The notes under the pieces: generated by a model
Told to the model about the DNA's origin: nothing
What the model saw: only the letters and a program-made list of their open reading frames with translations
Databases searched by the model: none
Part shown: positions 51,333 through 60,695 of the stretch, in pieces
Position numbering within the stretch: position 1 is the first letter of the stretch
Layout: each line of letters starts with the position of its first letter
DNA from: Phycisphaerae bacterium
GTDB taxonomy: Bacteria; Planctomycetota; Phycisphaerae; JAJVII01
DNA length: 64,000 nt
Direction of reading: 5' to 3'
NCBI GenBank assembly: GCA_022072085.1
Contig: JAJVII010000047.1
Span: 35,981 to 99,980 of the forward strand
Translations under genes and position numbers: made by a program

Positions 51333-51869
51333 GTGTTAGCGGTTATGTCAGCGCTCAGCGTCTGGGCGATTGTCGGACTGATCGGCGCAGGCCTCCTGCT
51401 TATCGTGCTGGAGATTTTCGTCCCCTCCGGCGGCATGATCGGCGTGCTGGGAGCGGTCTGCGTCGTCGGCGGCCTGTTGGCGGCGTTCCTTCAGTCGGCG
51501 ATTCTGGGGTTCGGCCTGCTGATCGCGGTGATGATCCTGCTGCCGATCCTGGTCACCTGGGCGGTGAAGTATTTCCCCAAGTCGCGGCTCAGCCGCGGCA
51601 TCGTCCTCCGCGATCCGGAAGCCGGCGAGTCGCGGGCCAAGACCCGGCTGGACCTGGCCAAGGCCGAGGACCGCAGTTCGCTGGTCGGCGTGCGGGGCAA
51701 GGTGGTCCGCGACCTGCGGCCGAGCGGCGTGGCCGACTTGAACGGGCTACGGATCGAGGTGGTAAGCGAGGGCACGTTCGTCGAAGCGGGCCACCCGATC
51801 GAAGTCGTCCGTATCGACGGTCGGACGATAGTGGTCGCCGCCGTGGAAGAGGGCGGGAGGGCGTCATAG
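51333..51869 (+). CDS. Short-form NfeD family membrane protein (GTG start)
   Basis: 178 aa. Three hydrophobic segments (about 8-75: VWAIVGLIGAGLLLIVLEIFVP, GVLGAVCVVGGLLAAFL, LGFGLLIAVMILLPILV) and a C-terminal NfeD OB-fold (LVGVRGKVVRDLRPSGVADLNGLRIEV). The protease domain of its long-form neighbour is lacking. GTG 51333 has GGAGG about 9 bases upstream. It lies 63 bp after the long NfeD gene and 66 bp before floA, a standard SPFH-NfeD trio. Confidence 0.88.
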   Translation: MLAVMSALSVWAIVGLIGAGLLLIVLEIFVPSGGMIGVLGAVCVVGGLLAAFLQSAILGFGLLIAVMILLPILVTWAVKYFPKSRLSRGIVLRDPEAGESRAKTRLDLAKAEDRSSLVGVRGKVVRDLRPSGVADLNGLRIEVVSEGTFVEAGHPIEVVRIDGRTIVVAAVEEGGRAS

Positions 51870-51935
51870 CGGTGTGCCGGGCGAGCGGCCCGGCCTGGGT
51901 TGATACAGGCTCCACTCAATCGAAGGGAAGCAGCC

Positions 51936-53216
51936 ATGTTGGCAGCAGCGGGGATGACGTTCGCGGCGTTGCAGGACAACTACATCCTGCTGGCGATTCT
52001 GGGCGTGCTGGCAATCGTCCTGATCATCTTCATCGTGGTCGTCGCCGGCATGCTCAAGCTCTGGGTCAACGCCCTGGCGGCGCGGGCCTACGTTCGGCTG
52101 TTCAGCCTGGTCGGCATGAAGCTGCGAAAGGTCGATCCAGGCCTGATCGTCACCAACCGCGTCAAGGCCAAGCGGGCCGGCATCGACCTGGACACCGACC
52201 GCATGGAGTCGTTCTACCTCTCCCGCGGCAACGTCGAACTGGTCACCAACGCCGCGGTCATGGCCTACAAGGCCGGGCTGGACATCGATGTCGGCGACCT
52301 GGAAGCCCTGTTCCTGGCCGGCGGCGACGTGAACCAGGTCGTCGGGGCCATGATCATCGCTCACAAGGGCGGCCTGAGCACGACCTTCGCCGAACTGGAG
52401 TCGCACCACTTGGCCGGCGGCTCGGTCCAGAAGGTCATCACCGCGCTGATCGCCGCCAACCGCGCCAACATCAACCTCGACTTCAACGCCGCCAGCGCGA
52501 TCGACCTGGCCGCCAAAAACACCGGTCGCGAAGTGGACGTCGCGGTGCGCGAGTACGTCACGCCGGTCATCGTCGACTGCCCGGACCGGGCCTACGGCAA
52601 GGACGCGATCGCCGCGGTCGCGTTCGACGGCATCCAACTTCGGGCCAAGGCCCGTGTGACGCTGCGGACGCGGATCGATCGGCTGATCGGCGGTGCGACC
52701 AAGGAGACGATCATCGCCCGCGTGCAGGAAGGCATCGTGACGACCATCGGTTCTTCCAAACGCTACAAGGACGTGCTGGAGAACCCCGACCGCATCAGCA
52801 AGACTGTGCTGGCCAAGGGGCTGGACAGCGGCACGGCTTTCGAGATCCTCTCCATCGACATCGCCGACGTGGACGTGGTCGGTGTGGGCGAGGAAGGCAA
52901 CGTGGACGCCAAGCTCGAAGCCGAGCGGGCCGAGGCCGACATGCGCATCGCCCGGGCCAAGGCGGAGGAACGCCGGGCGATGGCCGCCGCCCGCGAGCAG
53001 GAGATGATTGCCCTGGTCCAGGAGAACCGCGCCAAGGTCGTCGAGCGCGAGGCCCTCATCCCCGAAGCCATCGCCGAGAGCTTCCGCTCCGGAAACCTCG
53101 GGCTGATGGATTACTACCGGCTGCGGAACGTGCAGGCCGACACGACCATGCGGGAGTCCATCAGCGGCGGCGGCCCGGGCGCTTCGCCCAAGTCCGGCCC
53201 CGAGAAGAAGGGCTGA
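51936..53216 (+). CDS. floA: Flotillin-like protein FloA
   Basis: 426 aa. One N-terminal membrane-inserted segment (about 17-40, [21 protein letters not shown]), an SPFH domain starting near [20 protein letters not shown], and a coiled coil (about 325-385: [20 protein letters not shown] with Glu-Ala repeats). FloA organises functional membrane microdomains in Bacillus and partners NfeD proteins. Start at 51936 (MLAAAGMTF), preceded by AAGGGAAG; the in-frame upstream ATG at 51900 overlaps the stop region of NfeD less plausibly. Immediately follows the two nfeD genes. Confidence 0.93.
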   Translation: MLAAAGMTFAALQDNYILLAILGVLAIVLIIFIVVVAGMLKLWVNALAARAYVRLFSLVGMKLRKVDPGLIVTNRVKAKRAGIDLDTDRMESFYLSRGNVELVTNAAVMAYKAGLDIDVGDLEALFLAGGDVNQVVGAMIIAHKGGLSTTFAELESHHLAGGSVQKVITALIAANRANINLDFNAASAIDLAAKNTGREVDVAVREYVTPVIVDCPDRAYGKDAIAAVAFDGIQLRAKARVTLRTRIDRLIGGATKETIIARVQEGIVTTIGSSKRYKDVLENPDRISKTVLAKGLDSGTAFEILSIDIADVDVVGVGEEGNVDAKLEAERAEADMRIARAKAEERRAMAAAREQEMIALVQENRAKVVEREALIPEAIAESFRSGNLGLMDYYRLRNVQADTTMRESISGGGPGASPKSGPEKKG

Positions 53217-53263
53217 GGTTGCTTCTAGGCCGGACGATCTGAACGCCTTGCGAGTGAGGCCCG

Positions 53264-54031
53264 ATGTATCTGCTCACGCACATGCTGGCTGCTCCCGAAG
53301 ATTCGCTCGATGCCGTCGTGTGGGTCGTTGTCATGGGCGTGATCGTCCTGTTCAATGTCGTCGGCGCCTGGGCTCGCAAGCAGCAGCAAAAGCGGGCCGA
53401 ACGCGAACTTCAGGAGGTGCGCCGTCGCCGGGCCGAGGAGGCCCAGCGTCAGGCCGTCCAGCCCAAGCCGTCCGTCGCCCCGCAGCCAGCAACTCCTGTC
53501 CCGCCGCCGGTGCAGGTCAAGCCCCCCGCGCCGCCGCTGCCACGCCCGCAGGCGCCGCGGCCGGTTGCCGTGCAGGAGAAAGTTGTCTACGATGGGCCGC
53601 CGCTGGGGGCCGGGACGATTCCGCCGCCCCCTGCGCCGCCCAAGGTTCAGCCGACTTCACGACCCCTGCCGCGCCCGGCGGCCAAACCGGCGGCGCCTCC
53701 GATCACCGGACCGGCGGTCAGCGGTGACCTGCCGCCGCTATCTCCGGTTCCCCAGACGGACTTCGCGCCGGTATTTGCCGACATGGATGCGGCCGCGAAG
53801 CGGTCGATTGCCGGGGACGTGCTGGCCATGGTTCGCCGGCCGGGCGGCGGCGGGATCGGCGCGACGCTCTCGTTCTCGACCGGCGGCGGGTCGTTCCTGA
53901 GCACGGGCGGCACGGGCCGCGGGATGAGCCTGCCCACGGATATCGAGTCGATCCGCCGGGCGATCATCTACAGTGAAATCCTTCAGCCGCCGCTTGCCCT
54001 GCGCGACGACCCGGCGTATTCTGTGCCGTGA
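53264..54031 (+). CDS. Single-pass membrane protein with proline-rich linker, unknown function
   Basis: 255 aa. N-terminal transmembrane helix (about 17-36, LDAVVWVVVMGVIVLFNVVG), a short basic coiled coil (KQQQKRAERELQEVRRRRAEE), about 100 residues of Pro-rich spacer, and a conserved-looking C-terminus SIRRAIIYSEILQPPLALRD that I recognise as a recurrent ending of uncharacterised planctomycete proteins (by eye). Follows floA by 47 bp with GAGG before ATG 53264, and precedes rho by 75 bp. It may belong with the flotillin cluster. Confidence 0.72.
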   Translation: MYLLTHMLAAPEDSLDAVVWVVVMGVIVLFNVVGAWARKQQQKRAERELQEVRRRRAEEAQRQAVQPKPSVAPQPATPVPPPVQVKPPAPPLPRPQAPRPVAVQEKVVYDGPPLGAGTIPPPPAPPKVQPTSRPLPRPAAKPAAPPITGPAVSGDLPPLSPVPQTDFAPVFADMDAAAKRSIAGDVLAMVRRPGGGGIGATLSFSTGGGSFLSTGGTGRGMSLPTDIESIRRAIIYSEILQPPLALRDDPAYSVP

Positions 54032-54106
54032 TGAAGCGGGGCCCGGGGGGATCCGAGCGCAATCGGCAGTTGTCCCTAGTGCGGTCCATGACCGGGTGGA
54101 GATTCC

Positions 54107-55264
54107 GTGGACGAAGTCAGTGGCGTCCTGCAAATGGTGAAGGGTGGCGGGCAACTCCGCCAGATCGGTGCATCGCTCGCCCAACGAGCCGAGGACCCCT
54201 TCGTGCCCGAGGGGCTGATCCGCAAGCACCAACTCGTCAGCGGGGCCACGGTGGCCGGCGTCGTCCCGGTCGGCAAGGGCCAGCGACCGGCCGTGTCGGA
54301 GGTCCGCAGCATCTGCGGCCTGGACCCGCTGGACTTCCCCATGCGGACGGCCTTCGACCAGCTTACGGTGATCGACCCGGTCGAGCGGTTTCACCTGGGT
54401 GCCAGCGGCCTGATGACCATGCGGGTGATGGACCTGGTCGCCCCGGTCGGCAAAGGCACGCGCGGGCAGATCGTCAGTCCGCCCAAGGCTGGCAAGACGA
54501 CCATCCTCCGCGACTTCTGCAACGCCGTCCGCGCCGAGGATCCGAACCTGCGGATCGTCGTGCTGCTGATCGACGAGCGGCCGGAGGAGGTCACCGAGTT
54601 CCGCCGCCAGGTGCAGGCCGAGGTGCTCGCATCCAGCCTCGACCAGACTGCCGCAGAGCATGTCGCGCTGGCCGAGTTGGTTCACGACCTGGTCAAGTGC
54701 GAGTTGGAGTGCGGGCGCGACGTGGTCGTCGCGATCGACTCGCTGACGCGGATGGCCCGGGCGTTCAACACCGAGGGCGGTGGCAGCCGGGGCAACAACA
54801 ATGGCGGGCGAAACGGCGGGCGGCATCACCGCCAGCAGCAGCGCCGCGGCGGGGGCATCCTCAGCGGCGGGCTGGGGGCCGGCGTGGTGGAAATCCCCCG
54901 GCGGATATTCGGCCTGGCCCGCAACGTCGAGGGCGGGGGCTCGGTCACGGTGATCGCCTCGATCCTCGTGGACACCGGCAGCCGCATGGACCAGGTGATC
55001 TTCGAGGAGTTCAAGGGGACCGGCAACAGTGAGCTGATCCTGGACCGCCGCCTCAGCGAGCTGCGCATCTTCCCGGCCATCAACATCGCCTCCAGCGGGA
55101 CCCGACGGGAGGAGAAGCTGCTGAACGAGCGGGAGTTGAAGGCCAGCCACGGCCTGCGGCGAGCGCTGGTCAACGCGAGCACCGAAGAGGCCGCCCAGAT
55201 GCTGATTTCGCGGCTGGCGAAATTCAAGACCAACGAGGACTTCCTCGCCTCGCTGGTCGTCTGA
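54107..55264 (+). CDS. rho: Transcription termination factor Rho, short form with a low-complexity insert
   Basis: 385 aa (E. coli Rho 419). The helical Rho_N domain is missing: the protein opens with a divergent RNA-binding OB fold (VSGVLQMVKGGGQLRQIG, PFVPEGLIRKHQLVSGATVAGVV). The ATPase core is complete: Walker A SPPKAGKTTILRD near residue 124, VVVLLIDERPEEVTEF, Walker B VVVAIDSLTRMARAFN, and the R-loop region EEFKGTGNSELILDRRLSE. Between ARAFN and the Q-loop (ILSGGLGAG), residues about 222-250, is a Gly/Asn/Arg/Gln/His-rich insert. GTG 54107 is the start, with GGAG 5 bases upstream. Confidence 0.95.
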   Translation: MDEVSGVLQMVKGGGQLRQIGASLAQRAEDPFVPEGLIRKHQLVSGATVAGVVPVGKGQRPAVSEVRSICGLDPLDFPMRTAFDQLTVIDPVERFHLGASGLMTMRVMDLVAPVGKGTRGQIVSPPKAGKTTILRDFCNAVRAEDPNLRIVVLLIDERPEEVTEFRRQVQAEVLASSLDQTAAEHVALAELVHDLVKCELECGRDVVVAIDSLTRMARAFNTEGGGSRGNNNGGRNGGRHHRQQQRRGGGILSGGLGAGVVEIPRRIFGLARNVEGGGSVTVIASILVDTGSRMDQVIFEEFKGTGNSELILDRRLSELRIFPAINIASSGTRREEKLLNERELKASHGLRRALVNASTEEAAQMLISRLAKFKTNEDFLASLVV

Positions 55265-55285
55265 TCCGCCCTTCGCGGAACTTCC

Positions 55286-55315
55286 TTGACAGTTTTCGTC
55301 GCTGCGCGTTATCTT
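55286..55315 (+). promoter_or_regulatory. Promoter upstream of the TPR operon
   Basis: Perfect TTGACA (55286-55291), 18-base spacer, TATCTT (55310-55315; or TTATCT with 17). It lies 22 bp after the rho stop and leaves a leader of about 180 bases before ATG 55503, which holds no convincing peptide frame. Confidence 0.55.
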
Positions 55316-55502
55316 CGTTTCGGGCATGGAGGCCTGAACGTTCGAAAGGGTGAAGGTAACGTCCGGCCGCTCGCCGATCCGCGCCTGTCTTTGCTCCAAG
55401 TCATCCGTTTGAAGTGTCCGCCTGGGGACAGTGTGTGCGCGGTTGGCGTTGCCGCCGCCGGGCGGTCGCATCGAGGAACCTCGCCGCCGAAAGGGCTGCT
55501 TC

Positions 55503-56930
55503 ATGTCACGCTCCACGATCTCACTGCTGACGATGGTGCTCCTGTGTCTGGCCGTGGACTGCCGAGGAGCCGAGGCCGATCGCCCGCCCGCGGACGCTGG
55601 ACCGCCGGCTCCGACGACCCAGGCGGCTGAGGCCCCGGCTCCCGAGACCCAGGAGGATGGCGACGCCGCGGCCACGCCGCAGACGGCGTTGGAGCTTTAC
55701 GCCCGCGGCGACTACGCCGCGGTGGTCAAGATGCTGTCGCTGCGGACGGGTGATGAATCGGCCGGTCTCCAGGAGCGGCTGTTGCTGGCCCGGGCTCGGG
55801 TGCATCTCGGACAGGATGCCGAGGCGTTGAAACTGCTCAAGGGGGTTCTGGCTGACGACCCGACCAACCCGGAAGCCAACCGCCTCGCCGGCACGCTGCT
55901 GGCGCCCAGTGCCGAGGCCATTGACTACCTCAAGCGGGCGTGGAAGGCCAAGGAATCGCCCGACGTGGCCGGCTTGCTAGGCCAGTGCTGCTACCAGGCG
56001 GGCAAGACCGCTGAGGCCAAAGAGTTTCTCGAGAAGGCCCTTGCCGAGGACGTCCGCAACCCGATGCACAGTCTCCTGCTCGGCCGAATCTGGCTGGACC
56101 GCGGCGTGGGAGCCCTGGCCGAGAAGTATTTCCTGATGGCCCAGGACGCCGGAGCAGACGACATCGACGCTCACATCCAAATCGGCCAAGCCTACGCGAT
56201 GCAGCACAAGTTCCTCGGTCCGATTCTGGTGCGTCGGCTGAAGACCGACGCCGGCCCGCCCAAGCCCGGCGACGTCGTTGACGAATACGCCGTGCTGGGT
56301 GTGGCTGATAAGGCGGCGGGAACCCATCGCGTGACCAGCCGGTATTGCGCGTTCTATGAAGGCCTGGCGGTTCGGGCCCTGATGGCTGAAGTTCCCCACA
56401 CGCCGGGCACGAATCCGCTGGACGCCCCCGCCGCCCGGCAGGCCCAGACATGGGTCGCCCGCGGCTTTCTGTTGGCGGGCGAACTGGAGGAGGCAGCCAA
56501 GCGATCGGCTGGCCAATCGGACATCCAGGCGGAACTGGCCATCGCCGGCGCTGACGGTGCTGCGATCGCCAAGGCCGTCGAGAGCGGCTTGAGGGCCAAT
56601 GCCTTCGGCGCCGCAGCCGCGGCGGATCTGCTCTACCGCGGGGCGGTGGCGGTGCGGGGGCATGGGCAGCGGGGCCAGGCCTTCGACCTGCTCGTTCAAG
56701 CCGACAAGCTGGACCCGACGAACGGGCCTGTCCTACGGGCGATGGCCAGCCTCCAACGGGCGCTTGGCGACGACGACGGCGCCCACGCCACCTACCAGCG
56801 AATCATCGAACTGTTCCCTGACGCCGACGATATCGAGGAACTTCGCAATTCCGCCCGCGCCACCGAGGACGCGAAAGGGGCGTCGGACACCGATTCCCAA
56901 CCGAACGCGGAGAAAGGGGGCCAGCCATGA
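55503..56930 (+). CDS. Exported TPR-repeat protein
   Basis: 475 aa. Signal peptide about 1-22 (TISLLTMVLLCLAVDCRGA), an Ala/Pro/Thr-rich linker to about 60, then TPR-type helical pairs: YARGDYAAVVKMLSL, ARVHLGQDAEALKLLKGVLADDPTNPEANR, LGQCCYQAGKTAEAKEFLEKALAEDVRNP, and a last pair near DKLDPTNGPVLRAMASLQRALGDDDGA. Scaffold function, partner unknown. AAAGGG stands about 8 bases before ATG 55503. Its stop overlaps the start of the 1002-aa TPR gene (ATGA). Confidence 0.82.
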   Translation: MSRSTISLLTMVLLCLAVDCRGAEADRPPADAGPPAPTTQAAEAPAPETQEDGDAAATPQTALELYARGDYAAVVKMLSLRTGDESAGLQERLLLARARVHLGQDAEALKLLKGVLADDPTNPEANRLAGTLLAPSAEAIDYLKRAWKAKESPDVAGLLGQCCYQAGKTAEAKEFLEKALAEDVRNPMHSLLLGRIWLDRGVGALAEKYFLMAQDAGADDIDAHIQIGQAYAMQHKFLGPILVRRLKTDAGPPKPGDVVDEYAVLGVADKAAGTHRVTSRYCAFYEGLAVRALMAEVPHTPGTNPLDAPAARQAQTWVARGFLLAGELEEAAKRSAGQSDIQAELAIAGADGAAIAKAVESGLRANAFGAAAAADLLYRGAVAVRGHGQRGQAFDLLVQADKLDPTNGPVLRAMASLQRALGDDDGAHATYQRIIELFPDADDIEELRNSARATEDAKGASDTDSQPNAEKGGQP

Positions 56931-59900
56931 ACCGGACTTCTAACGTCCTCGCCGGCCTGCTCGTGACCCTCCTTGCAGGCATGGCGTCGGCCCAGGCACA
57001 GACACTCGCGCAACTCCAGGAGGCCTACAGGCAGAACCCCACCTCCCCGGCCGCCGTCGAGCCGCTGGCTGAGGCGTATCTCCGCGACTGTCGGCTGGAG
57101 GAGTCGCTTGCCCTGTTCCGTGACCTGCTCAAGCTCCAGCCGGACAACGCCCGGGCCAAACTCGTCGTCGATCGGCTGACCACGCAGTCGCTGGACCTGG
57201 ACAGTCACCTGGCTGTGCTCGATCGCCTGCTCGATAAGGGCATCACGCAGGGCATGGAGGGGATGCTTGACGCGGCGGCTAAGCGGGCCGCGACCAACGC
57301 GCAGAAGGCCCGGGTGCTCTACCTCCGCGGGCGGCTGGGCAAGGCTGTGGACCAGGAGGCGGCCGCCCGGGCGTCATACGAATCGACGATGCGACTCTAC
57401 CCCCACAGCGCGGGGGCCGGGCTATCCGCGATTGCCCTGGCGAGCCTGGAGGAAGGCGCGGGACGGCCTGAGCAGGCGATCCGACTGTTGGACGGCGTGG
57501 TAAGCGACAGGCAATTGGCTGACGACGCGGTGCGGCAGATGGCTGCCTTCCGCCTGGCCGAGACGCAGTCGGAGGGCCTGGGCGACACCGCCCGCGCCGA
57601 CGCGCTGGCCAAGGGGATTGCGAAGCTGACCGACCCGGCCGTCAAGCGGAAGGCATTGCGTTCGTTGCTGAGCGTGCAGGTGAGGATGTCCGGCTGGACG
57701 CCGGCGGCCGTCGCGACCGTGGAAACCTTCCTCAGGACGGCTCCACCAGCCGACGAAATGGCTGAGGCCCTTGGCTGGCTCGACGGGGTGGCCCAGTCCA
57801 GTCGCGACAAGGCGACTCTGGAAGCGGTTCTAACAATTGCAGCGGCGGTCAAGGCGACTGATCCGGCGTCCGGCGCGATGGTCGAGTTCCTAAAGGCCGA
57901 CACGTTGTTGGGTCTGGCTGCGATCGAGGAGGATTCGGCAGCCGTCGCCCGGCTTGTAGCCGAAGCCTCAGAATCCGTAACTCCGATGGAGAAGAACGGT
58001 CGTCTCTCAGGCGAGAACGCCCGTGGGGCAAGGCGATTGGCGGGAAAGGCTCTGCTGCTCCAGGGGCAGAAGCTCGTGACGCTGGGCGAGACGGGTGAGG
58101 CGTCGCCCGTGCTGCTCCAGGCACGCGATCGTTACCTGGCGATGTTGGCTGACGACCCGGACGAGGCGTTCGCCCGGCTGACAGGTATCGGCGGGCTGCT
58201 GGAGCAGGTCGGCGAACTGGAGATGGCCGTCGCCCTCTACCGTCGCATCGAGACGGCGGTCCCCGCGACCGAACAGGGCCGCGACGCCCTCTACCGCGTC
58301 GCGTGGCTCTACGACCACAAGTTCGACGCCCCGATGTTGGCGCTGGACGCCTATGCGGAATACGCCGCCCGCTATCCGGCCGAGTTGGCCTATCGGCAGC
58401 TCGCGGTCGGCGAGCGGCTGCGGCGGGTCGGGTACGTCAACCTGCTGGATTTCCAGAACCGCAACAACCTCAAGCCGGACGGCGTCTTCGGGCCCCTGAC
58501 GCGACAGAAGCTGGAGGAACTGGAAACCAACCTCTCGCTGGTGGCTGGCGGCGCCAAGCCCGAGCCGATCCTCCGTGGCCAGTTCGTTCATCCGCAGATG
58601 TTCGCGATCGCCCAGCGTCTGGCCAAGGCCGGCCGCGACGACGACGCAATCCGTGCGTATTTGGTATTCCTCAGCTTATTCCCCGGCAAGCAACAGGCGG
58701 ACGAATGTCTGCTCGGCGCCGCCCGCTGCTTCCGGGCCAACCTGCTGTTCGCCGAGGCGCTGGGGGCCTACCGTCGGCTGATGGAGGACTACCCCAAGGG
58801 GAACGTGACCAGCACGGCCTACGTCGAGGCGGCCGCCTGCCTGGAAAACCTCGGCCGCTGGAAGGAGGCCCGCGAACTCTACGAGTTGTACGCCCGCAAG
58901 TTCCCCAAGTATGCCGGAGCCGATCTGTGCCGGACGCGGATGGGCCTGCTCGACCAGGTGATCCAGTATGAGGACTTCATCAACACCAACCCCAACAACC
59001 CCAAGCAGGCCGAGGCGCAGTACCAGTTGGCCAGCCTGCTCTACAAGGAGTTCAAGAACTACACCAAGGCCGCGACAGAGTTCGCCAAGGTGGCTCAGAG
59101 CCATCCACAGCACGTGCGGGCGGCTGACGCGCTGTTCACAGCCGGATCGGCGCAGATGCGGGCCGAGAACTTCCCAGCGGCCCGGGAGTTGTTCGCCAAG
59201 GTTGTCGCGGACTATCCCGACAGTCGCCTGGCTGACGACGCACAGTATTGGATCGGCCACACCTATGAATACGCCGCCCGGGCCCTGGGCAAGCTTGATG
59301 CGGCCCACGTCGTAATCCGCCGACGCAGCCTCGGGGCGCGGGCCGCGCTGCTGAGCGACGTTGGACTTCGCCGCATCTACAACCCCGACGCCCGGGCGGG
59401 GCAGGGCCAAGCCGACCAGGCCGTATGGGGCGGTGACACGCTGGGCGTGCTGGCATCCGGGTCGGTCCGCGACCGCGTGAACGCGGATCTTCGGCGGGCG
59501 ATCCAGGCGTATCGGCAGGTCGTCGCGAAGTTCAAGACCGGCGACATGGCCGACGACGCGTTGCTGGCGGTCGGCACGATCTACACCGACTACCTGCACG
59601 ACGCGGACGCGGGGCTGGCGGCCTATCGTGAGTTGCTGGAGCACTATCCCGGCAGCCAGGTGGCCGTCGAGGCGCTGTTCCAGGTCGGCGCTTATCAGGT
59701 GGACAAGAAGCAGTACGACCAAGCGATCCAGTCCTACCAGCAGTTCATCTACAACTACCCCAACGCCCCGAAGGTTCAGGATGCGATGATCGCCGTGGCT
59801 CGCTGCTGGGCGGACAAGAAGGCCTGGGACAAAGCCCTCGACGCCTACCAGGCCTACCTTGGCAAGTTCCCTGAGGGAACGTACGCCCAGACGGCCCGCA

Positions 59901-59935
59901 GCCAGGTGGAGTGGATTCGCATGTACCATTTCTGA
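56927..59935 (+). CDS. Large exported TPR protein with an embedded peptidoglycan-binding-like motif
   Basis: 1002 aa. Signal peptide about 1-25 (NVLAGLLVTLLAGMASAQA). More than a dozen TPR or TPR-like helical pairs (for example LEESLALFRDLLKLQPDNARAK, VAKFKTGDMADDALLAVGTIYTDYLHDADAG, VGAYQVDKKQYDQAIQSYQQFIYNYPNAPK), the later ones of the YbgF/CpoB outer-membrane type. Near residues 505-535 the sequence LLDFQNRNNLKPDGVFGPLTRQKLEELE has the PG_binding_1 pattern (dG.~G..T). Together with the following lytic transglycosylase this suggests a cell-wall-associated assembly factor. ATGA overlap with the preceding TPR gene. Confidence 0.85.
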   Translation: MNRTSNVLAGLLVTLLAGMASAQAQTLAQLQEAYRQNPTSPAAVEPLAEAYLRDCRLEESLALFRDLLKLQPDNARAKLVVDRLTTQSLDLDSHLAVLDRLLDKGITQGMEGMLDAAAKRAATNAQKARVLYLRGRLGKAVDQEAAARASYESTMRLYPHSAGAGLSAIALASLEEGAGRPEQAIRLLDGVVSDRQLADDAVRQMAAFRLAETQSEGLGDTARADALAKGIAKLTDPAVKRKALRSLLSVQVRMSGWTPAAVATVETFLRTAPPADEMAEALGWLDGVAQSSRDKATLEAVLTIAAAVKATDPASGAMVEFLKADTLLGLAAIEEDSAAVARLVAEASESVTPMEKNGRLSGENARGARRLAGKALLLQGQKLVTLGETGEASPVLLQARDRYLAMLADDPDEAFARLTGIGGLLEQVGELEMAVALYRRIETAVPATEQGRDALYRVAWLYDHKFDAPMLALDAYAEYAARYPAELAYRQLAVGERLRRVGYVNLLDFQNRNNLKPDGVFGPLTRQKLEELETNLSLVAGGAKPEPILRGQFVHPQMFAIAQRLAKAGRDDDAIRAYLVFLSLFPGKQQADECLLGAARCFRANLLFAEALGAYRRLMEDYPKGNVTSTAYVEAAACLENLGRWKEARELYELYARKFPKYAGADLCRTRMGLLDQVIQYEDFINTNPNNPKQAEAQYQLASLLYKEFKNYTKAATEFAKVAQSHPQHVRAADALFTAGSAQMRAENFPAARELFAKVVADYPDSRLADDAQYWIGHTYEYAARALGKLDAAHVVIRRRSLGARAALLSDVGLRRIYNPDARAGQGQADQAVWGGDTLGVLASGSVRDRVNADLRRAIQAYRQVVAKFKTGDMADDALLAVGTIYTDYLHDADAGLAAYRELLEHYPGSQVAVEALFQVGAYQVDKKQYDQAIQSYQQFIYNYPNAPKVQDAMIAVARCWADKKAWDKALDAYQAYLGKFPEGTYAQTARSQVEWIRMYHF

Positions 59936-59998
59936 TAGACTTGAGGCGGGCGGCCCAGGAACGGAGACTGCCCGCGGGCACGGCATGGAGGACGGCTC

Positions 59999-60604
59999 TT
60001 GCGACTGTTGACTCGCCTCGGCGACAGACGGGTGCAGCGATGGGTAATCGGCGGATCGGTGGCCCTGGCGGTCGTCGGCCTGTCGGTCTACGCGGGGATG
60101 CTCTGGGTTCATGAGTACCGCAGGGACCGCCGGATCGAGTCGCTGGATCAGCTCATCCGCCGCCACGCCAAGGCCCAGGACCTTCCGGTCTGGCTGGTGC
60201 GCGAAGTGGTGCGCATCGAAAGCGGTGGCGACCCGACTGCCCAGTCGGGCAAGGGCGCTCTCGGTCTGATGCAGGTGACGCCGATCGCCAAGCGAGAGGT
60301 GCAGCGGCTGGTCCGCGGCGTTCGGGATGGCGACCTGCTCGACCCCGACTACAACATGCTGGTCGGCACGACGTATCTGCGGCTGATGGTCGTGAAGTAT
60401 GACGGCGATCTCTACTTGGCGTTGGCTGCCTACAACGCCGGCCCGCACGCGATCGACCAACTTCGCCGGGGCCACGCGCAGCTGGCCAGCGACGAACTCG
60501 TGTTGCAGTATGCCCCGCGTGAAACGCAGGACTACTGCCGCGCGATCCTCCGCGATCAGCCCGCCCGCATCCCGCTGCCCAATCCCTCGACGAGGCCGGG
60601 CTGA
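59999..60604 (+). CDS. Membrane-anchored lytic transglycosylase (TTG start)
   Basis: 201 aa. N-terminal transmembrane anchor (about 15-37, WVIGGSVALAVVGLSVYAGMLWV), then an SLT domain with catalytic Glu74 in RIESGGDPTAQSGKGALGLMQV, followed by LLDPDYNMLVGTTYLRLMV and LALAAYNAGPHAI. It cleaves glycan strands of peptidoglycan. TTG 59999 is the start: GGAGG lies 7 bases upstream and no ATG lies before the membrane anchor. It directly follows the large TPR gene (63 bp), so it probably acts with it on the cell wall. Confidence 0.9.
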   Translation: MRLLTRLGDRRVQRWVIGGSVALAVVGLSVYAGMLWVHEYRRDRRIESLDQLIRRHAKAQDLPVWLVREVVRIESGGDPTAQSGKGALGLMQVTPIAKREVQRLVRGVRDGDLLDPDYNMLVGTTYLRLMVVKYDGDLYLALAAYNAGPHAIDQLRRGHAQLASDELVLQYAPRETQDYCRAILRDQPARIPLPNPSTRPG

Positions 60605-60695
60605 GCCGTGTCGGCCTGGCACTTGAACGGACATCGGCGCTCGCCGATAATACGAGTGCGTGTTCCCCGTTCGTCGCCATTTCAGGAGGTGAACT

